Source of the DNA: Chryseobacterium sp. Tr-659
GTDB lineage: Bacteria; Bacteroidota; Bacteroidia; Flavobacteriales; Weeksellaceae
Assembly (NCBI RefSeq): GCF_011752975.1
Contig: NZ_VWWP01000007.1
Span: 186,001-250,000, forward strand
Direction: 5' to 3'
DNA: 64,000 nucleotides
The position numbers and the translations under genes were made by a program. Shown here piece after piece: positions 24,460 through 33,042 of the stretch; position 1 is the first letter of the stretch; the number at the start of each line of letters is the position of its first letter. The notes under the pieces were generated by a model. It had not been told where the DNA came from. It was given only the letters and a program-made list of their open reading frames with translations, and did no database searches.

Positions 24460-27400
24460 TTAAGAAGTTACTATCTCTTTTACATTTCCTGTTCTTTTCA
24501 GGAATCCCCAAGACTGCATTTCGCCTTTCAATGCTTTTCTTAAACTTTTAAATAATACAATATACATCAGCCATCTATACCCGAATCTCTGCGGAATAAT
24601 ATACAGCAGATTGGTTAACTTCTCCCGCTGTATCACAAATGCTATTAAAGCCAGTGAAGCATCTACCAAAAGGAAGATCAGATAATAGAAGAATATTTTA
24701 TCTCCGTTTCCGGAAAGAATTCCAAAGAACATGATTACATCCGCCAACGGTGAGAAAAACGGAATAATATATTGGAATAATAAAATATTCGGCATGGCCC
24801 AAAGTCCCAATCCTTTATATTTAGGGTTAAGGAATGTCTGTCTCTGTTTCCAGAACATCTGCATGATCCCGTAGGTCCATCGGAAACGCTGTTTTAAAAA
24901 CTGTTTTACCGTTTCCGGGGCTTCTGTTACTGCCACAGCATTGTTTTCGTTTGCTACGGTATATCCTGCTTTTAATATTTTTACAGTAATATCACAATCT
25001 TCGGCCAGGGTATCGGAAGAATATCCTCCCGCCTCAATAATTACTGATCTTCTAAACGCTCCGATAGCACCCGGAATTACAGTAATTGCATTGATATGGG
25101 CATAAGCCAGCCTGTCAAAATTCTGACTTGTGGTATATTCTATAGCCTGCCATCGGGTAAGCCAGTTCACCGTGTTTCCTACTTTTACATTTCCTGCTAC
25201 TGCGGCAATCTTTTCTTCAGGTTTTGAATTTAAAAATCTTGCAATCAGATATTTCACAGCATCTTGCTGTAATTTGGTGTCTGCATCAATACACACTACG
25301 TACTCTGCATCAGTATGAGAAATTCCGAAGTTTAAAGCCGTAGCTTTTCCACCATTCGATTTCGTAAAGATCTTAAGGTTTGGATGATCCGGGAATGCTT
25401 CTTTTGCCTTCTCATAAGTTGAATCTTTACTTCCGTCATCCACCATAATGATATTGAAATTCGGATAGGTTTGTTTCAATAAATTATTCAGGGAAGAAAC
25501 AATATTCACTTCTTCATTATAAGCGGGCACAATGATGGAAACTTTCGGATAAGATGTAAGGCTTGGAAATTCTCCCAATATCTTCTCTTTTTTTCGTTCC
25601 TTAAATGCCCAATATGCCATCAGCAGCAGTCTGATCAGCCCTAATACAATAAAAATCGTAAATAATGCTACCAGAAAATGGCTGATTCCGTAAATTACCG
25701 TAGCCAAAATCAGGTTAAGCTGCATCACGTAATAAGATTTCGTCTTAGGAACTTCCGGCATCAGTTCACTTTTGCTTTTGTGCAGAATACTTGTAAGATT
25801 CGTAAAATGATATCCTTGTTTCTGAAGCGTTGGAATTAAGATTTTTAAAGCTTTTACTGTTTCTTCTCTTGTATCTCCACCCGCATCATGAAGAAGGATG
25901 ATATTTCCTCTCTCCTGCTTAACTCCTGCCATTACACGTTTTACGATCTCATCAGCTTTTATACCTGGCTGCCAGTCTTCCGGATCTATATTTTCCCCAA
26001 TGTCAAGGTAATTCTGCTGTCTTGCCAATGCCACCGGAATGATCTCTTCAGAGGTAGTAGGTTCCGAATCCGCATTATACGGAGCTCTGAACAGAATTGT
26101 ACTATGCCCTGTTATACATTCAATTAGTAATCTGGTGAGTTTCAGTTCTAGTAAAGCCCTCTCCGGGCTTACTTTCGCTACATTTTCATGGGTAAACGTA
26201 TGGTTACCTATTTCATGACCTTCGCGATAGATTCTTTTGACAAGCGGAAGATTCTTTTCTGCGTTTAAGCCTACCAGAAAGAATGCTGCCGGAACATGAT
26301 ATTTAGACAATACATCCAGTACCTGCGGAGTATAAGTTTCGTCAGGACCGTCATCAAAGGTCAGTACCAGTTCCTTTTGCGGAGCGCTTCCGTATTTTTT
26401 TACTTCGTAAGAACTGGGATAAGTAATATAATTCTCATCAGTAATAATTTTCTCCTTCGGATCTATTTCCAGGGCAATTTTACCGTCGTGAGGAGTATTC
26501 AGAACATCCAAAACTTCTCCATCTCCAATATAATCCACCATGGTTTGTCCTTTTACATTTTCCAGCGTTTTTAAATTCAGCTTGGAAAGACCGGCAAACG
26601 TAAGATCTTTATCATAGAAATTCCAGACTCTGCTGTCTTCACTTCCCAGTCTCCAAAGCGCAGTTCCGGCTAATGGATATTCCGATGAAAAACGCATGGT
26701 ATTGAAAATAGAAGCAGCATCATTGAAGAATACCGTATGGGTAAGGTTTTTGGAATCTGTATAAGAGTAGTTTAAATTAAATGTATTGTCATTAAAGTCA
26801 ATTACCGCTTTACTTGCACTTGCTTTTGTAATCGCCTGCATATAAGTAACGGAAGTATTGTCATCCTTGTTAGAGCTCCAGTCATATCCATAAGCACCCA
26901 GCCCCAGAATAATTTTGTGCGGACCCGTTTGTTTTACAATTTTACCTGTCTGTTCCTCTATCCATTTTTGAGAAGAAACCGGGCCGGCATCACTTCCTGC
27001 GGAATATTCGTCATAAGCCATCAGAACAAAATAATCTACATAAGGATCCAGTCTCGGGATATTGTAATCATCATTATCCGTCATAATATCCATAGTAACC
27101 AGCAATTGATTCTTTTTGAAGGTCTCTGAGAGCTCTTTCATAAAAGCAATGAGATTTTCATCAGAATTCAGATTCATGTCTTCAAAGTCAATATTAATTC
27201 CTTTGAAATGATATTTTTTGCATTGCTGGGTAATTTTTTGGATCAGATGTGTTCTTTTCTGTGGATCATTAAGAACTTTAACAAGTCCTTCAGAACGGAA
27301 TTCTCTGTCAGAGTTATTACTCAGCATCGGCATAGCTGCCACACCGGTTCTTTTGATCACTTTATACCCTTCAGGGTCTACATTGGTTTTCAGATCTCCT

Positions 27401-27858
27401 GTTTTAGGATCCAGGAAAAACCATTCCGGGAAAACAAGATTCACGTGTCTGATATTTCGTTTCAGAGACATCAACGACTGAGGGTCCCAGGCTACATAAA
27501 ATGCAGATCGGATACCGCCGGGAAATTGTGCCCAGTTGCGGTTCTGATTTTTATATCTTTCTGCTCTTGCCTTTTCAATTTTGTCAAGGCTGGTATGAAT
27601 GGTTTTCTCGGAAATAAAGTTTCGGAACCCTTTATATTCTTTTGAGATTTTATTCTCCTGAAGATAAGGTTTATTAGCGGTAATTACGGCTTTATAATCT
27701 TCCTTAAAAGGAATTTTAGGACTTCTGTCCAGTTTCATCATCAGCCCCAAAGCAAGCAGCAGCAGTATTCCTACAAAGATAAAAATACGGCTTCCCCATT
27801 GTACTTTTTTCCAGCGTTTCTTACTGTTGGTCTGAAAAATCTGTTTGGAATTTTCCAC
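24460..27858 (-). CDS. Three-domain fusion: GH18-like, polysaccharide deacetylase and GT2 glycosyltransferase
   Basis: An 1132-aa membrane protein. Order: one membrane helix (about 26-44); a GH18-like glycosidase domain (about 115-430) with the active-site strand GINIDFED (Glu near 222) and FVLMAYDEY; a NodB deacetylase domain (about 490-690) with TFDDGPDE, GNHTFTHENV and the final ILLHDAGG; two membrane helices (about 708-745); a GT2 processive synthase domain (about 770-1000) with VPAYNEE, DADT, EDCD and QRFRW; and further C-terminal helices. The set resembles PgaB plus PgaC (poly-N-acetylglucosamine deacetylase/hydrolase and synthase) joined in one chain. A hexosamine exopolysaccharide product is inferred. 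The start is GTG 27858; the next Met lies inside the first membrane helix. Confidence 0.9.
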   Translation of the reverse strand: MENSKQIFQTNSKKRWKKVQWGSRIFIFVGILLLLALGLMMKLDRSPKIPFKEDYKAVITANKPYLQENKISKEYKGFRNFISEKTIHTSLDKIEKARAERYKNQNRNWAQFPGGIRSAFYVAWDPQSLMSLKRNIRHVNLVFPEWFFLDPKTGDLKTNVDPEGYKVIKRTGVAAMPMLSNNSDREFRSEGLVKVLNDPQKRTHLIQKITQQCKKYHFKGINIDFEDMNLNSDENLIAFMKELSETFKKNQLLVTMDIMTDNDDYNIPRLDPYVDYFVLMAYDEYSAGSDAGPVSSQKWIEEQTGKIVKQTGPHKIILGLGAYGYDWSSNKDDNTSVTYMQAITKASASKAVIDFNDNTFNLNYSYTDSKNLTHTVFFNDAASIFNTMRFSSEYPLAGTALWRLGSEDSRVWNFYDKDLTFAGLSKLNLKTLENVKGQTMVDYIGDGEVLDVLNTPHDGKIALEIDPKEKIITDENYITYPSSYEVKKYGSAPQKELVLTFDDGPDETYTPQVLDVLSKYHVPAAFFLVGLNAEKNLPLVKRIYREGHEIGNHTFTHENVAKVSPERALLELKLTRLLIECITGHSTILFRAPYNADSEPTTSEEIIPVALARQQNYLDIGENIDPEDWQPGIKADEIVKRVMAGVKQERGNIILLHDAGGDTREETVKALKILIPTLQKQGYHFTNLTSILHKSKSELMPEVPKTKSYYVMQLNLILATVIYGISHFLVALFTIFIVLGLIRLLLMAYWAFKERKKEKILGEFPSLTSYPKVSIIVPAYNEEVNIVSSLNNLLKQTYPNFNIIMVDDGSKDSTYEKAKEAFPDHPNLKIFTKSNGGKATALNFGISHTDAEYVVCIDADTKLQQDAVKYLIARFLNSKPEEKIAAVAGNVKVGNTVNWLTRWQAIEYTTSQNFDRLAYAHINAITVIPGAIGAFRRSVIIEAGGYSSDTLAEDCDITVKILKAGYTVANENNAVAVTEAPETVKQFLKQRFRWTYGIMQMFWKQRQTFLNPKYKGLGLWAMPNILLFQYIIPFFSPLADVIMFFGILSGNGDKIFFYYLIFLLVDASLALIAFVIQREKLTNLLYIIPQRFGYRWLMYIVLFKSLRKALKGEMQSWGFLKRTGNVKEIVTS

Positions 27859-27947
27859 GATTTTAAAATTTTAATGAATGGTTTTCAAAAAGTGTGAAAA
27901 ACTATATTAAAATTAATTAAAAAAAAATTAAAAAGAAAAACCTATAC

Positions 27948-29198
27948 TCAGTTGTTCATAAGGAGGCTCACAAGATCCTGAATCACCTTCTGGGAAACGA
28001 AATCCATGAAATCTACTCTTTCCAGATGCGGCATATATAATTTGGATGTTACTTCCTTGTCATGAATCCTTATTGTGTAGAAAACCGTTCCTATGTCTTT
28101 ACCATCCTCTCCTTTTCCGGGGCCTGCAACACCGGTTGTTGAAAGAGATATATCAGTTCCAAATAATTCCTGGCATCCTTTGGCCATTTCCTGTGCTACC
28201 TCTTCACTTACCACTGTAAACCGGTTTACAGTTTCCTGGGAAACATTTAAAATCCGGACCTTCTTTTCTGTGGCATAGGCTATCATTCCGCCAAGAAAAT
28301 ATTTCGAACTTCCGGAAACTGAAGTGATCATTTTCGCCAGTTCACCTCCGGTACAGCTTTCAGCTGTGGAAATAGTCAATTTTCTATCAGTAAGCATTTC
28401 TGCCAGTATATTTTCGATCTTATCCTCAGATACCGCAATTACATGGCCTTCCACCAAAGGCAGAAGTTTCTGGATCTCATCTTCCGTTTGTTGTTTCAGT
28501 GCATCTTCATTGTCGCCGGATGCCGTAAGCCTGAGTTTTACACGGGTTCCGATCGGCAGGTAAGATAATGCAAGGTTTCCCGGAAGAGCAAGTTCCCAAT
28601 CTTCTATTTTATCTGCAAGGATACTTTCGGGAATTCCTACTACGGAAACAATTCTGGTATGGATATAATTCAGCTTGAATCTTTTTTGCAAGTAGGGAAT
28701 AATCTGATCTTTGATCAATGGTTTTACTTCATAAGGAACTCCGGGCAGACTATAACATAATTTCCCATCCATTTCCATCATCATGCAAGGTGCTGTTCCG
28801 TAGTGATTTTGGAAAACGATGGATTTAGCAGGTACAAAAGCCTGTTCTTTATTCCTTTCCAGAATATCCAGACGGCCCCTTCTCTCCATGTATGCTTTCA
28901 GATGATTGAAAGTAACCTCATCCAAAGCAATTTCGTCATCGAAAAACTCTGCAAGCGCTTTTTTCGTCTTGTCATCACGGGTTGGACCGAGACCTCCTGT
29001 TGTAATTACAAGGTCTCCCAATTCAAAAGCAGCACTCAATGTATTTTTGATGGTTTCAATTTCGTCTGAAATAGTGAAAATCTGAGAAACTTTAATGCCT
29101 ATATTTTTCAGTTCGGTAGCAATAAAATTAGAATTGGTATCTACGGTATTTCCTGAAAGGATTTCATCACCAATCGTAATCAGAACAGCTTTTTCCAT
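27948..29198 (-). CDS. cinA: CinA family protein (competence/damage-inducible; nicotinamide-nucleotide amidase)
   Basis: A 416-aa cytoplasmic protein with two domains: an N-terminal MoCF/MogA-like domain (AVLITIGDEILSGNTVDTNS, TTGGLGPTRDD) and a C-terminal CinA/PncC domain (STAESCTGGELAKMIT, TGVAGPG). PncC-type domains deamidate nicotinamide mononucleotide in NAD recycling, and the N-terminal domain of some homologues has ADP-ribose pyrophosphatase activity. Both key blocks are intact. It is upstream of the polysaccharide fusion gene (89 bp gap) and divergent from the DUF-type gene at 29313. Confidence 0.93.
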   Translation of the reverse strand: MEKAVLITIGDEILSGNTVDTNSNFIATELKNIGIKVSQIFTISDEIETIKNTLSAAFELGDLVITTGGLGPTRDDKTKKALAEFFDDEIALDEVTFNHLKAYMERRGRLDILERNKEQAFVPAKSIVFQNHYGTAPCMMMEMDGKLCYSLPGVPYEVKPLIKDQIIPYLQKRFKLNYIHTRIVSVVGIPESILADKIEDWELALPGNLALSYLPIGTRVKLRLTASGDNEDALKQQTEDEIQKLLPLVEGHVIAVSEDKIENILAEMLTDRKLTISTAESCTGGELAKMITSVSGSSKYFLGGMIAYATEKKVRILNVSQETVNRFTVVSEEVAQEMAKGCQELFGTDISLSTTGVAGPGKGEDGKDIGTVFYTIRIHDKEVTSKLYMPHLERVDFMDFVSQKVIQDLVSLLMNN

Positions 29199-29274
29199 AT
29201 TATAATCTCTTGAAAAAAATTCTCTGCAAATGACGGAAAAATCTACGGCTGCGGCAATATAAATTGATTTTTTC

Positions 29275-29282
29275 TATTTTTG
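29275..29282 (+). promoter_or_regulatory. Possible -7 box of the acidic protein gene at 29313
   Basis: TATTTTTG matches TAnnTTTG, 30 nt before ATG 29313. There is no clear -33 element. Confidence 0.35.
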
Positions 29283-29312
29283 ACAGAATTTATTTAAAAC
29301 TACAATACAATT

Positions 29313-29786
29313 ATGTCTAAATATGATGATGCTTCATGGCATTATGGCGGAGATTTTCCAGAAGGACTTCCCCAGAAAAACGGAGCTACCCACACAGGAA
29401 TGTTCCTGAACTGGTGCATCCATAACAATCTGGTTTCTGATGAACTGAAGGAAGATGCAGCAGAAGAAATAGAAAAACTAAAACGAAGAGAAATCACCGG
29501 AGCAGAATTTATTCTTGAAACCTGCGATGGGAAATTTTCTGAATACGATCTGAGTGAGCTGGGAAATCTTTTTGCAAAGGATTACTACGCCGATGACACT
29601 AATTTTGGAAATAGATACAGTTCGTTTGCCGATGATTATGTTAATCTTTTTGATTCTAAAGCAGAAGAAAATGACTATGAATATGAAACTTTTTATCACA
29701 TTGAAGATACTTATGAAAACTATGATCTTATGAAACAGGTTATTGATCATCGTTTTGAGGAGTGGAAAGAATATATTAAGAGTTAA
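29313..29786 (+). CDS. Conserved acidic hypothetical protein (DUF7832-like)
   Basis: A 157-aa cytoplasmic protein, strongly acidic and rich in Tyr, Asp and Glu. The opening KYDDASWHYGGDFPEGLP followed by ATHTGMFLNWCIHNNL is a pattern I associate with the family named DUF7832, from memory. The function is unknown. It is monocistronic: divergent from cinA and followed by an inverted-repeat element. The full-length frame and clear ATG support a real gene. Confidence 0.75.
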   Translation: MSKYDDASWHYGGDFPEGLPQKNGATHTGMFLNWCIHNNLVSDELKEDAAEEIEKLKRREITGAEFILETCDGKFSEYDLSELGNLFAKDYYADDTNFGNRYSSFADDYVNLFDSKAEENDYEYETFYHIEDTYENYDLMKQVIDHRFEEWKEYIKS

Positions 29787-29884
29787 ATTGCGAAAAGGCA
29801 AAAGGGCGAAAAGGGAGATCAGTATATTGTCTTATACTCAGTTCGTTCTTTCGCAATTTTGCTCTTTTGCCTTCTCGGCTCTCC
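29785..29884. repeat. Intergenic inverted repeat with GCGAAAAGGCAAAA units
   Basis: The left arm (29785-29817) is AAATTGCGAAAAGGCAAAAG and onward; the right arm (29849-29884) carries the complementary words CTTTCGCAATTTTGC and CTCTTTTGCCTTCTC in rearranged order. It lies between convergent genes and may act as a bidirectional terminator. A related element lies at 51287-51496, which indicates a dispersed repeat family. Confidence 0.6.
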
Positions 29885-29887
29885 TAT

Positions 29888-30430
29888 TTATTGATTATGT
29901 TTCACCCAAATAAGTTCATTCGTATCGTAGCCTATCTTTTTTGCTTTTTCCAAAAAACGCTGTCTGATGCTTTCTGGAATAGCAGTGGTTCTTGAGAGAA
30001 TCCATAGATATTTCAGGCTGCTTCCCGCTACCAGAGCATACTGATAGTCTTCATCAATATCTATGACGTTATATCCCGCCCAAATGGGTTTAAAAAACGA
30101 AACCTTTAACCTGGCTTCCGTAGTATCTTTTACAAATTTGGCTTCACCAATGGACTCGTTCCAGACCTTTTTAAGATAATCGTAGCCTTTATTTCTGACC
30201 TGAACCGTCCCATCCGGATTTTCAGAATATTCAGCAGTCACATTATCCATATTTTTTTCGAACCTGTAATCTAAACGGGCAATTTCATACCATCTTCCCA
30301 GATATTTCTTAAGATCAAAATTCTTTACTGCAGCAGCTCCTTTGGGAATTCTTACAGACCATGAATTGAAAACGAGGAGCCCCAGAGCCCCCAATGAAAC
30401 GGGAAGTATAATTTTGTGAATAGTTTTCAT
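29888..30430 (-). CDS. Lipocalin family protein (Blc-like)
   Basis: Bacterial lipocalin, 180 aa. The family signature is clear: LGRWYEIARLDYRFEKNMDNVTAEY, then strands GTVQVRNKGYDYLKK and EARLKVSFFKPIWAGYNVIDIDEDYQYALVAGSSLKYLWILSRT. It has an N-terminal hydrophobic anchor (about residues 6-20) without a lipobox Cys, unlike E. coli Blc. Lipocalins bind fatty acids or lysophospholipids. The start ATG 30430 gives the signal sequence; the frame extends to 30496 without support. It lies 72 bp downstream of the LytTR regulator gene on the same strand. Confidence 0.92.
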   Translation of the reverse strand: MKTIHKIILPVSLGALGLLVFNSWSVRIPKGAAAVKNFDLKKYLGRWYEIARLDYRFEKNMDNVTAEYSENPDGTVQVRNKGYDYLKKVWNESIGEAKFVKDTTEARLKVSFFKPIWAGYNVIDIDEDYQYALVAGSSLKYLWILSRTTAIPESIRQRFLEKAKKIGYDTNELIWVKHNQ

Positions 30431-30502
30431 AGCATGTATATTTGTGTGGTTCTTATAAAACGTCAAAAATAATGCCTTTGGGCTGTTAAGGAACAATAAA
30501 TT

Positions 30503-31237
30503 CTAAGAGAAGACCTTCAGGAAATTATCTTTAAAACTACCCGAAACTTCAATTTCAGTATCATCAGAAAGCATCACAGTTCCACTTTTATGGTAAGATT
30601 TCACAAAAGCTGTATTGATAATATGTGAACGGTGAACTCTCACAAAAGGACTTTCTAACAAATCATCAAAATACTTCAGAAACCTGCATACCATTTTCTT
30701 GGAACCATCCGTAAGGTAAACCTGCGTAAAATTTCCATCCGCCTGAAGCCTTACAATATCTTCAGTTTTCACTACATCAAACCCTTGTAAAGTGGGAAGG
30801 ATAAGCTGTTGTTTTTCGGGTTTCAGTTTTAAATTTTCAAGAAGGATTTTATTTCTATTGAGTTCTTCTTTTTTCTCAAGGCTTTCAGCTACTTTGTTTA
30901 CGGCAAGAATCAGCTCCTGGATATCAATAGGTTTTAAAATATAATAGCTGGCAGATTTATTCAATGCCTGTAATGAGTACTGTGAAAAAGCAGTGATAAA
31001 GATGGTTTCATAGGAAAGATCTTTAGTGGCCTCCAATACATCGAAGGCATTCCCGAAAGGCATTTCTACATCCAGAAAGACCAGCTGCGGCTTTTTTTCA
31101 GTAATCAACGGAACAGCTTCTTTAATATTTTCTGCTTCTCCGAGAATTTCCACCTGCGGACAATATTTTGTGAGATAGCTTCTTAAAACTTCTCTTGCGA
31201 TGATTTCATCGTCTACAATTACGGCCTTTATTTTCAT
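30503..31237 (-). CDS. LytTR-type response regulator
   Basis: DNA-binding response regulator, 244 aa. The receiver domain (1-120) has the acidic pocket VDDE, phospho-acceptor Asp in VFLDVEMPFG (about residue 55) and the conserved Lys in YILKPID. The LytTR DNA-binding domain (about 140-244) has DIVRLQADGNFTQVYL and PFVRVHRSHIINTAFV. LytTR proteins bind pairs of about 9-bp direct repeats one face of the helix apart. It is the only LytTR regulator in the window, and the LytS-type kinase is at 33043-34833. I propose that it binds the repeats at 34874-36035. Confidence 0.93.
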   Translation of the reverse strand: MKIKAVIVDDEIIAREVLRSYLTKYCPQVEILGEAENIKEAVPLITEKKPQLVFLDVEMPFGNAFDVLEATKDLSYETIFITAFSQYSLQALNKSASYYILKPIDIQELILAVNKVAESLEKKEELNRNKILLENLKLKPEKQQLILPTLQGFDVVKTEDIVRLQADGNFTQVYLTDGSKKMVCRFLKYFDDLLESPFVRVHRSHIINTAFVKSYHKSGTVMLSDDTEIEVSGSFKDNFLKVFS

Positions 31238-31331
31238 TGAAGTCAGATATTAGATAGCAAATCGCAGTTTGCAGATGCAAATTATGAATATTTACCCAGC
31301 TATACAATCTTAGACTTTCCTCAAAGCCGGA

Positions 31332-31748
31332 TCATATCTTTTTCCATTTCCATGCGTATAGGACGATCAATATGGTGATAATACATTCCAGAACAGCAAA
31401 AAATGTATAAAATAAATACCAGTTTGAAAAGGATGAGATGCCAATGAATAACATAATCAGCGTAAAAAATATTCCAAAAATAATATTAAGCATTCTGTTG
31501 ATAACAGGTTTTAAAATTAAAGATAAAAAGACCATGACCGCAGGAATTCCCAGTACAATAGCAGCAGTCAATAGTTTGGCAGGAGAATCCAGGAGGTGAT
31601 TTCCTTCTGAAAGTCCACGTGTTTTTCCCGGAGTATACAGCTCAAAATAATCACCGTACAGATAGCATAGAGTAACCGAAGTCCAGAGCCCGGCGAGTAT
31701 TATTTTTATATTGACCGGAATATTCTCAAATTTTACAGATTGCTTCAT
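31332..31748 (-). CDS. Small integral membrane protein (DUF6326-like)
   Basis: A 138-aa protein with four predicted membrane helices (about residues 13-30, 57-78, 84-105 and 112-133). The segment LWTSVTLCYLYGDYFELYTPGK recalls the family named DUF6326, from memory; its function is unknown. It is 15 bp downstream of the DUF4386 gene, which also encodes a membrane protein, so the two are one operon. It is followed by the LytTR gene after 94 bp. Confidence 0.75.
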   Translation of the reverse strand: MKQSVKFENIPVNIKIILAGLWTSVTLCYLYGDYFELYTPGKTRGLSEGNHLLDSPAKLLTAAIVLGIPAVMVFLSLILKPVINRMLNIIFGIFFTLIMLFIGISSFSNWYLFYTFFAVLECIITILIVLYAWKWKKI

Positions 31749-31763
31749 CTTAATTTTTTATTT

Positions 31764-32459
31764 TTAAAGGTTGGTTCTTTTACTTCTTACTCCGAAAATG
31801 AGCATCCAGAGCCCTATTCCGATCTCTCCTAGGGTTGCCGGCAATGTAATATAACTGGAAATTGTATAATCTGAGAAATGTGGAATTAACGTTCTTCCGA
31901 AAACATTCAGAAGATATCCAAAACAGCCCAGCATTAGGAAAACTCCTAAAATTTTAGGTAGAAAATCTGATTTATAAACCAGATATCCGAAAGGGAAAAG
32001 CCAGAGTCCCCAAAAAATCTGTGCTATCAGAATTCCTTTATTATAATTGCTCAACAAAAACATTACCTGAGCCTGTAACTGTACAGGATTAAAGACTTTT
32101 GAATATTCAGCATCTTCAATAATACCAAGCACAGAAAACTTATTTTGCAGGTTGATAAAGGAAACAGGAATGCTTATAAGGGCAAGAATAACCATTAATT
32201 GAGCATAAGTTCCGTTTACATTTCTGAGGAGTTGATATAAAGCCAAAGGAAGCAAAGTAAAGGCGATATAACAGACTATACTGACAGCAATGCTTCCTCT
32301 GAACAATTGTACAGAGGAAGAAATATTTTGGAATGTCAGTTGCGGATTCTCCCGGACGATCAGTTGAGAAGGAACATACATCAAGCTGAAAAATCCGGTT
32401 AGTATAACAACGAGATAAAGAAATCCCGCCAATCTGGCTGTTTTAGTGTTACTAGTCAT
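31764..32459 (-). CDS. DUF4386 domain integral membrane protein
   Basis: A 231-aa membrane protein with about six hydrophobic segments. The N-terminus TARLAGFLYLVVILTGFFSLMYVPSQLIV is the signature of the DUF4386 family. The later block WGLWLFPFGYLVYKSDFLPKILGVFLMLGCFGYL is also typical. The function is unknown. It is the first gene of a pair with the DUF6326-like gene and is divergent from the WG-repeat gene. Confidence 0.87.
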   Translation of the reverse strand: MTSNTKTARLAGFLYLVVILTGFFSLMYVPSQLIVRENPQLTFQNISSSVQLFRGSIAVSIVCYIAFTLLPLALYQLLRNVNGTYAQLMVILALISIPVSFINLQNKFSVLGIIEDAEYSKVFNPVQLQAQVMFLLSNYNKGILIAQIFWGLWLFPFGYLVYKSDFLPKILGVFLMLGCFGYLLNVFGRTLIPHFSDYTISSYITLPATLGEIGIGLWMLIFGVRSKRTNL

Positions 32460-32657
32460 TTTGGGTTAAGCTTTTATCTTCTAAGACAACAACTTTTTCA
32501 AAATGGTTACAATATCTTCAAATGGTAAGTAACAAATAAGAGATGAGGGAACCTTAACTTGTAGTATTCAGGGCTTTTCTGTAGTGAATTTTCTATTCAA
32601 TAAATATATTTTTATTAATTTAGACATTCATTAAAAATGATAACCAAACGAAATAGC

Positions 32658-33011
32658 ATGAAAACAAAATTTCTAATTCTTATCTGTATAAGTGTGTTCG
32701 GCTTTTCTTTTTCACAGATAAAAATATCAAAAAGAGAAGATCTCAGCAGAATCAATAAAAACTGGGTACTTACCAAAACGAAATCCGGAACCTATGGGAT
32801 TTCTGATAAAAATGGAAAAGTTGTTGTACAGCCTGTGTATTCAAAAATTAACACATTCGGGGAATATTCTGATGATTTGGCTCTGGTAAAAAATATATCG
32901 GGGGCTTATGGTTTTATCAACAGTTCCGGAAGTGAAATTATACCATGTAATTATGAACTGGAATATATTAAAACCCATTTTTCTTCTCTGCATAAAAAAT
33001 ATATCAGGTAA
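32658..33011 (+). CDS. Short secreted WG-repeat protein
   Basis: A 117-aa protein with a signal peptide (about 1-20, FGFSFSQ) and one to two WG (KWG) beta-hairpin repeats: YGISDKNGKVVVQPVYSKI and AYGFINSSGSEIIPCNYE. WG-repeat proteins normally carry many units, so this one is short and may be a truncated copy or a mini-member. The longer frame from 32637 puts seven charged residues ahead of the signal, so ATG 32658 is preferred. It is convergent with the LytS-type kinase gene. Confidence 0.72.
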   Translation: MKTKFLILICISVFGFSFSQIKISKREDLSRINKNWVLTKTKSGTYGISDKNGKVVVQPVYSKINTFGEYSDDLALVKNISGAYGFINSSGSEIIPCNYELEYIKTHFSSLHKKYIR

Positions 33012-33042
33012 TAAGGATATTCATCTCTCAACTGAGTTTTGA

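Noticed and set aside
29785..29884. Possible insertion sequence or attachment site
   Set aside because: There is no transposase or integrase gene nearby and no target-site duplication; only a short inverted repeat is visible.
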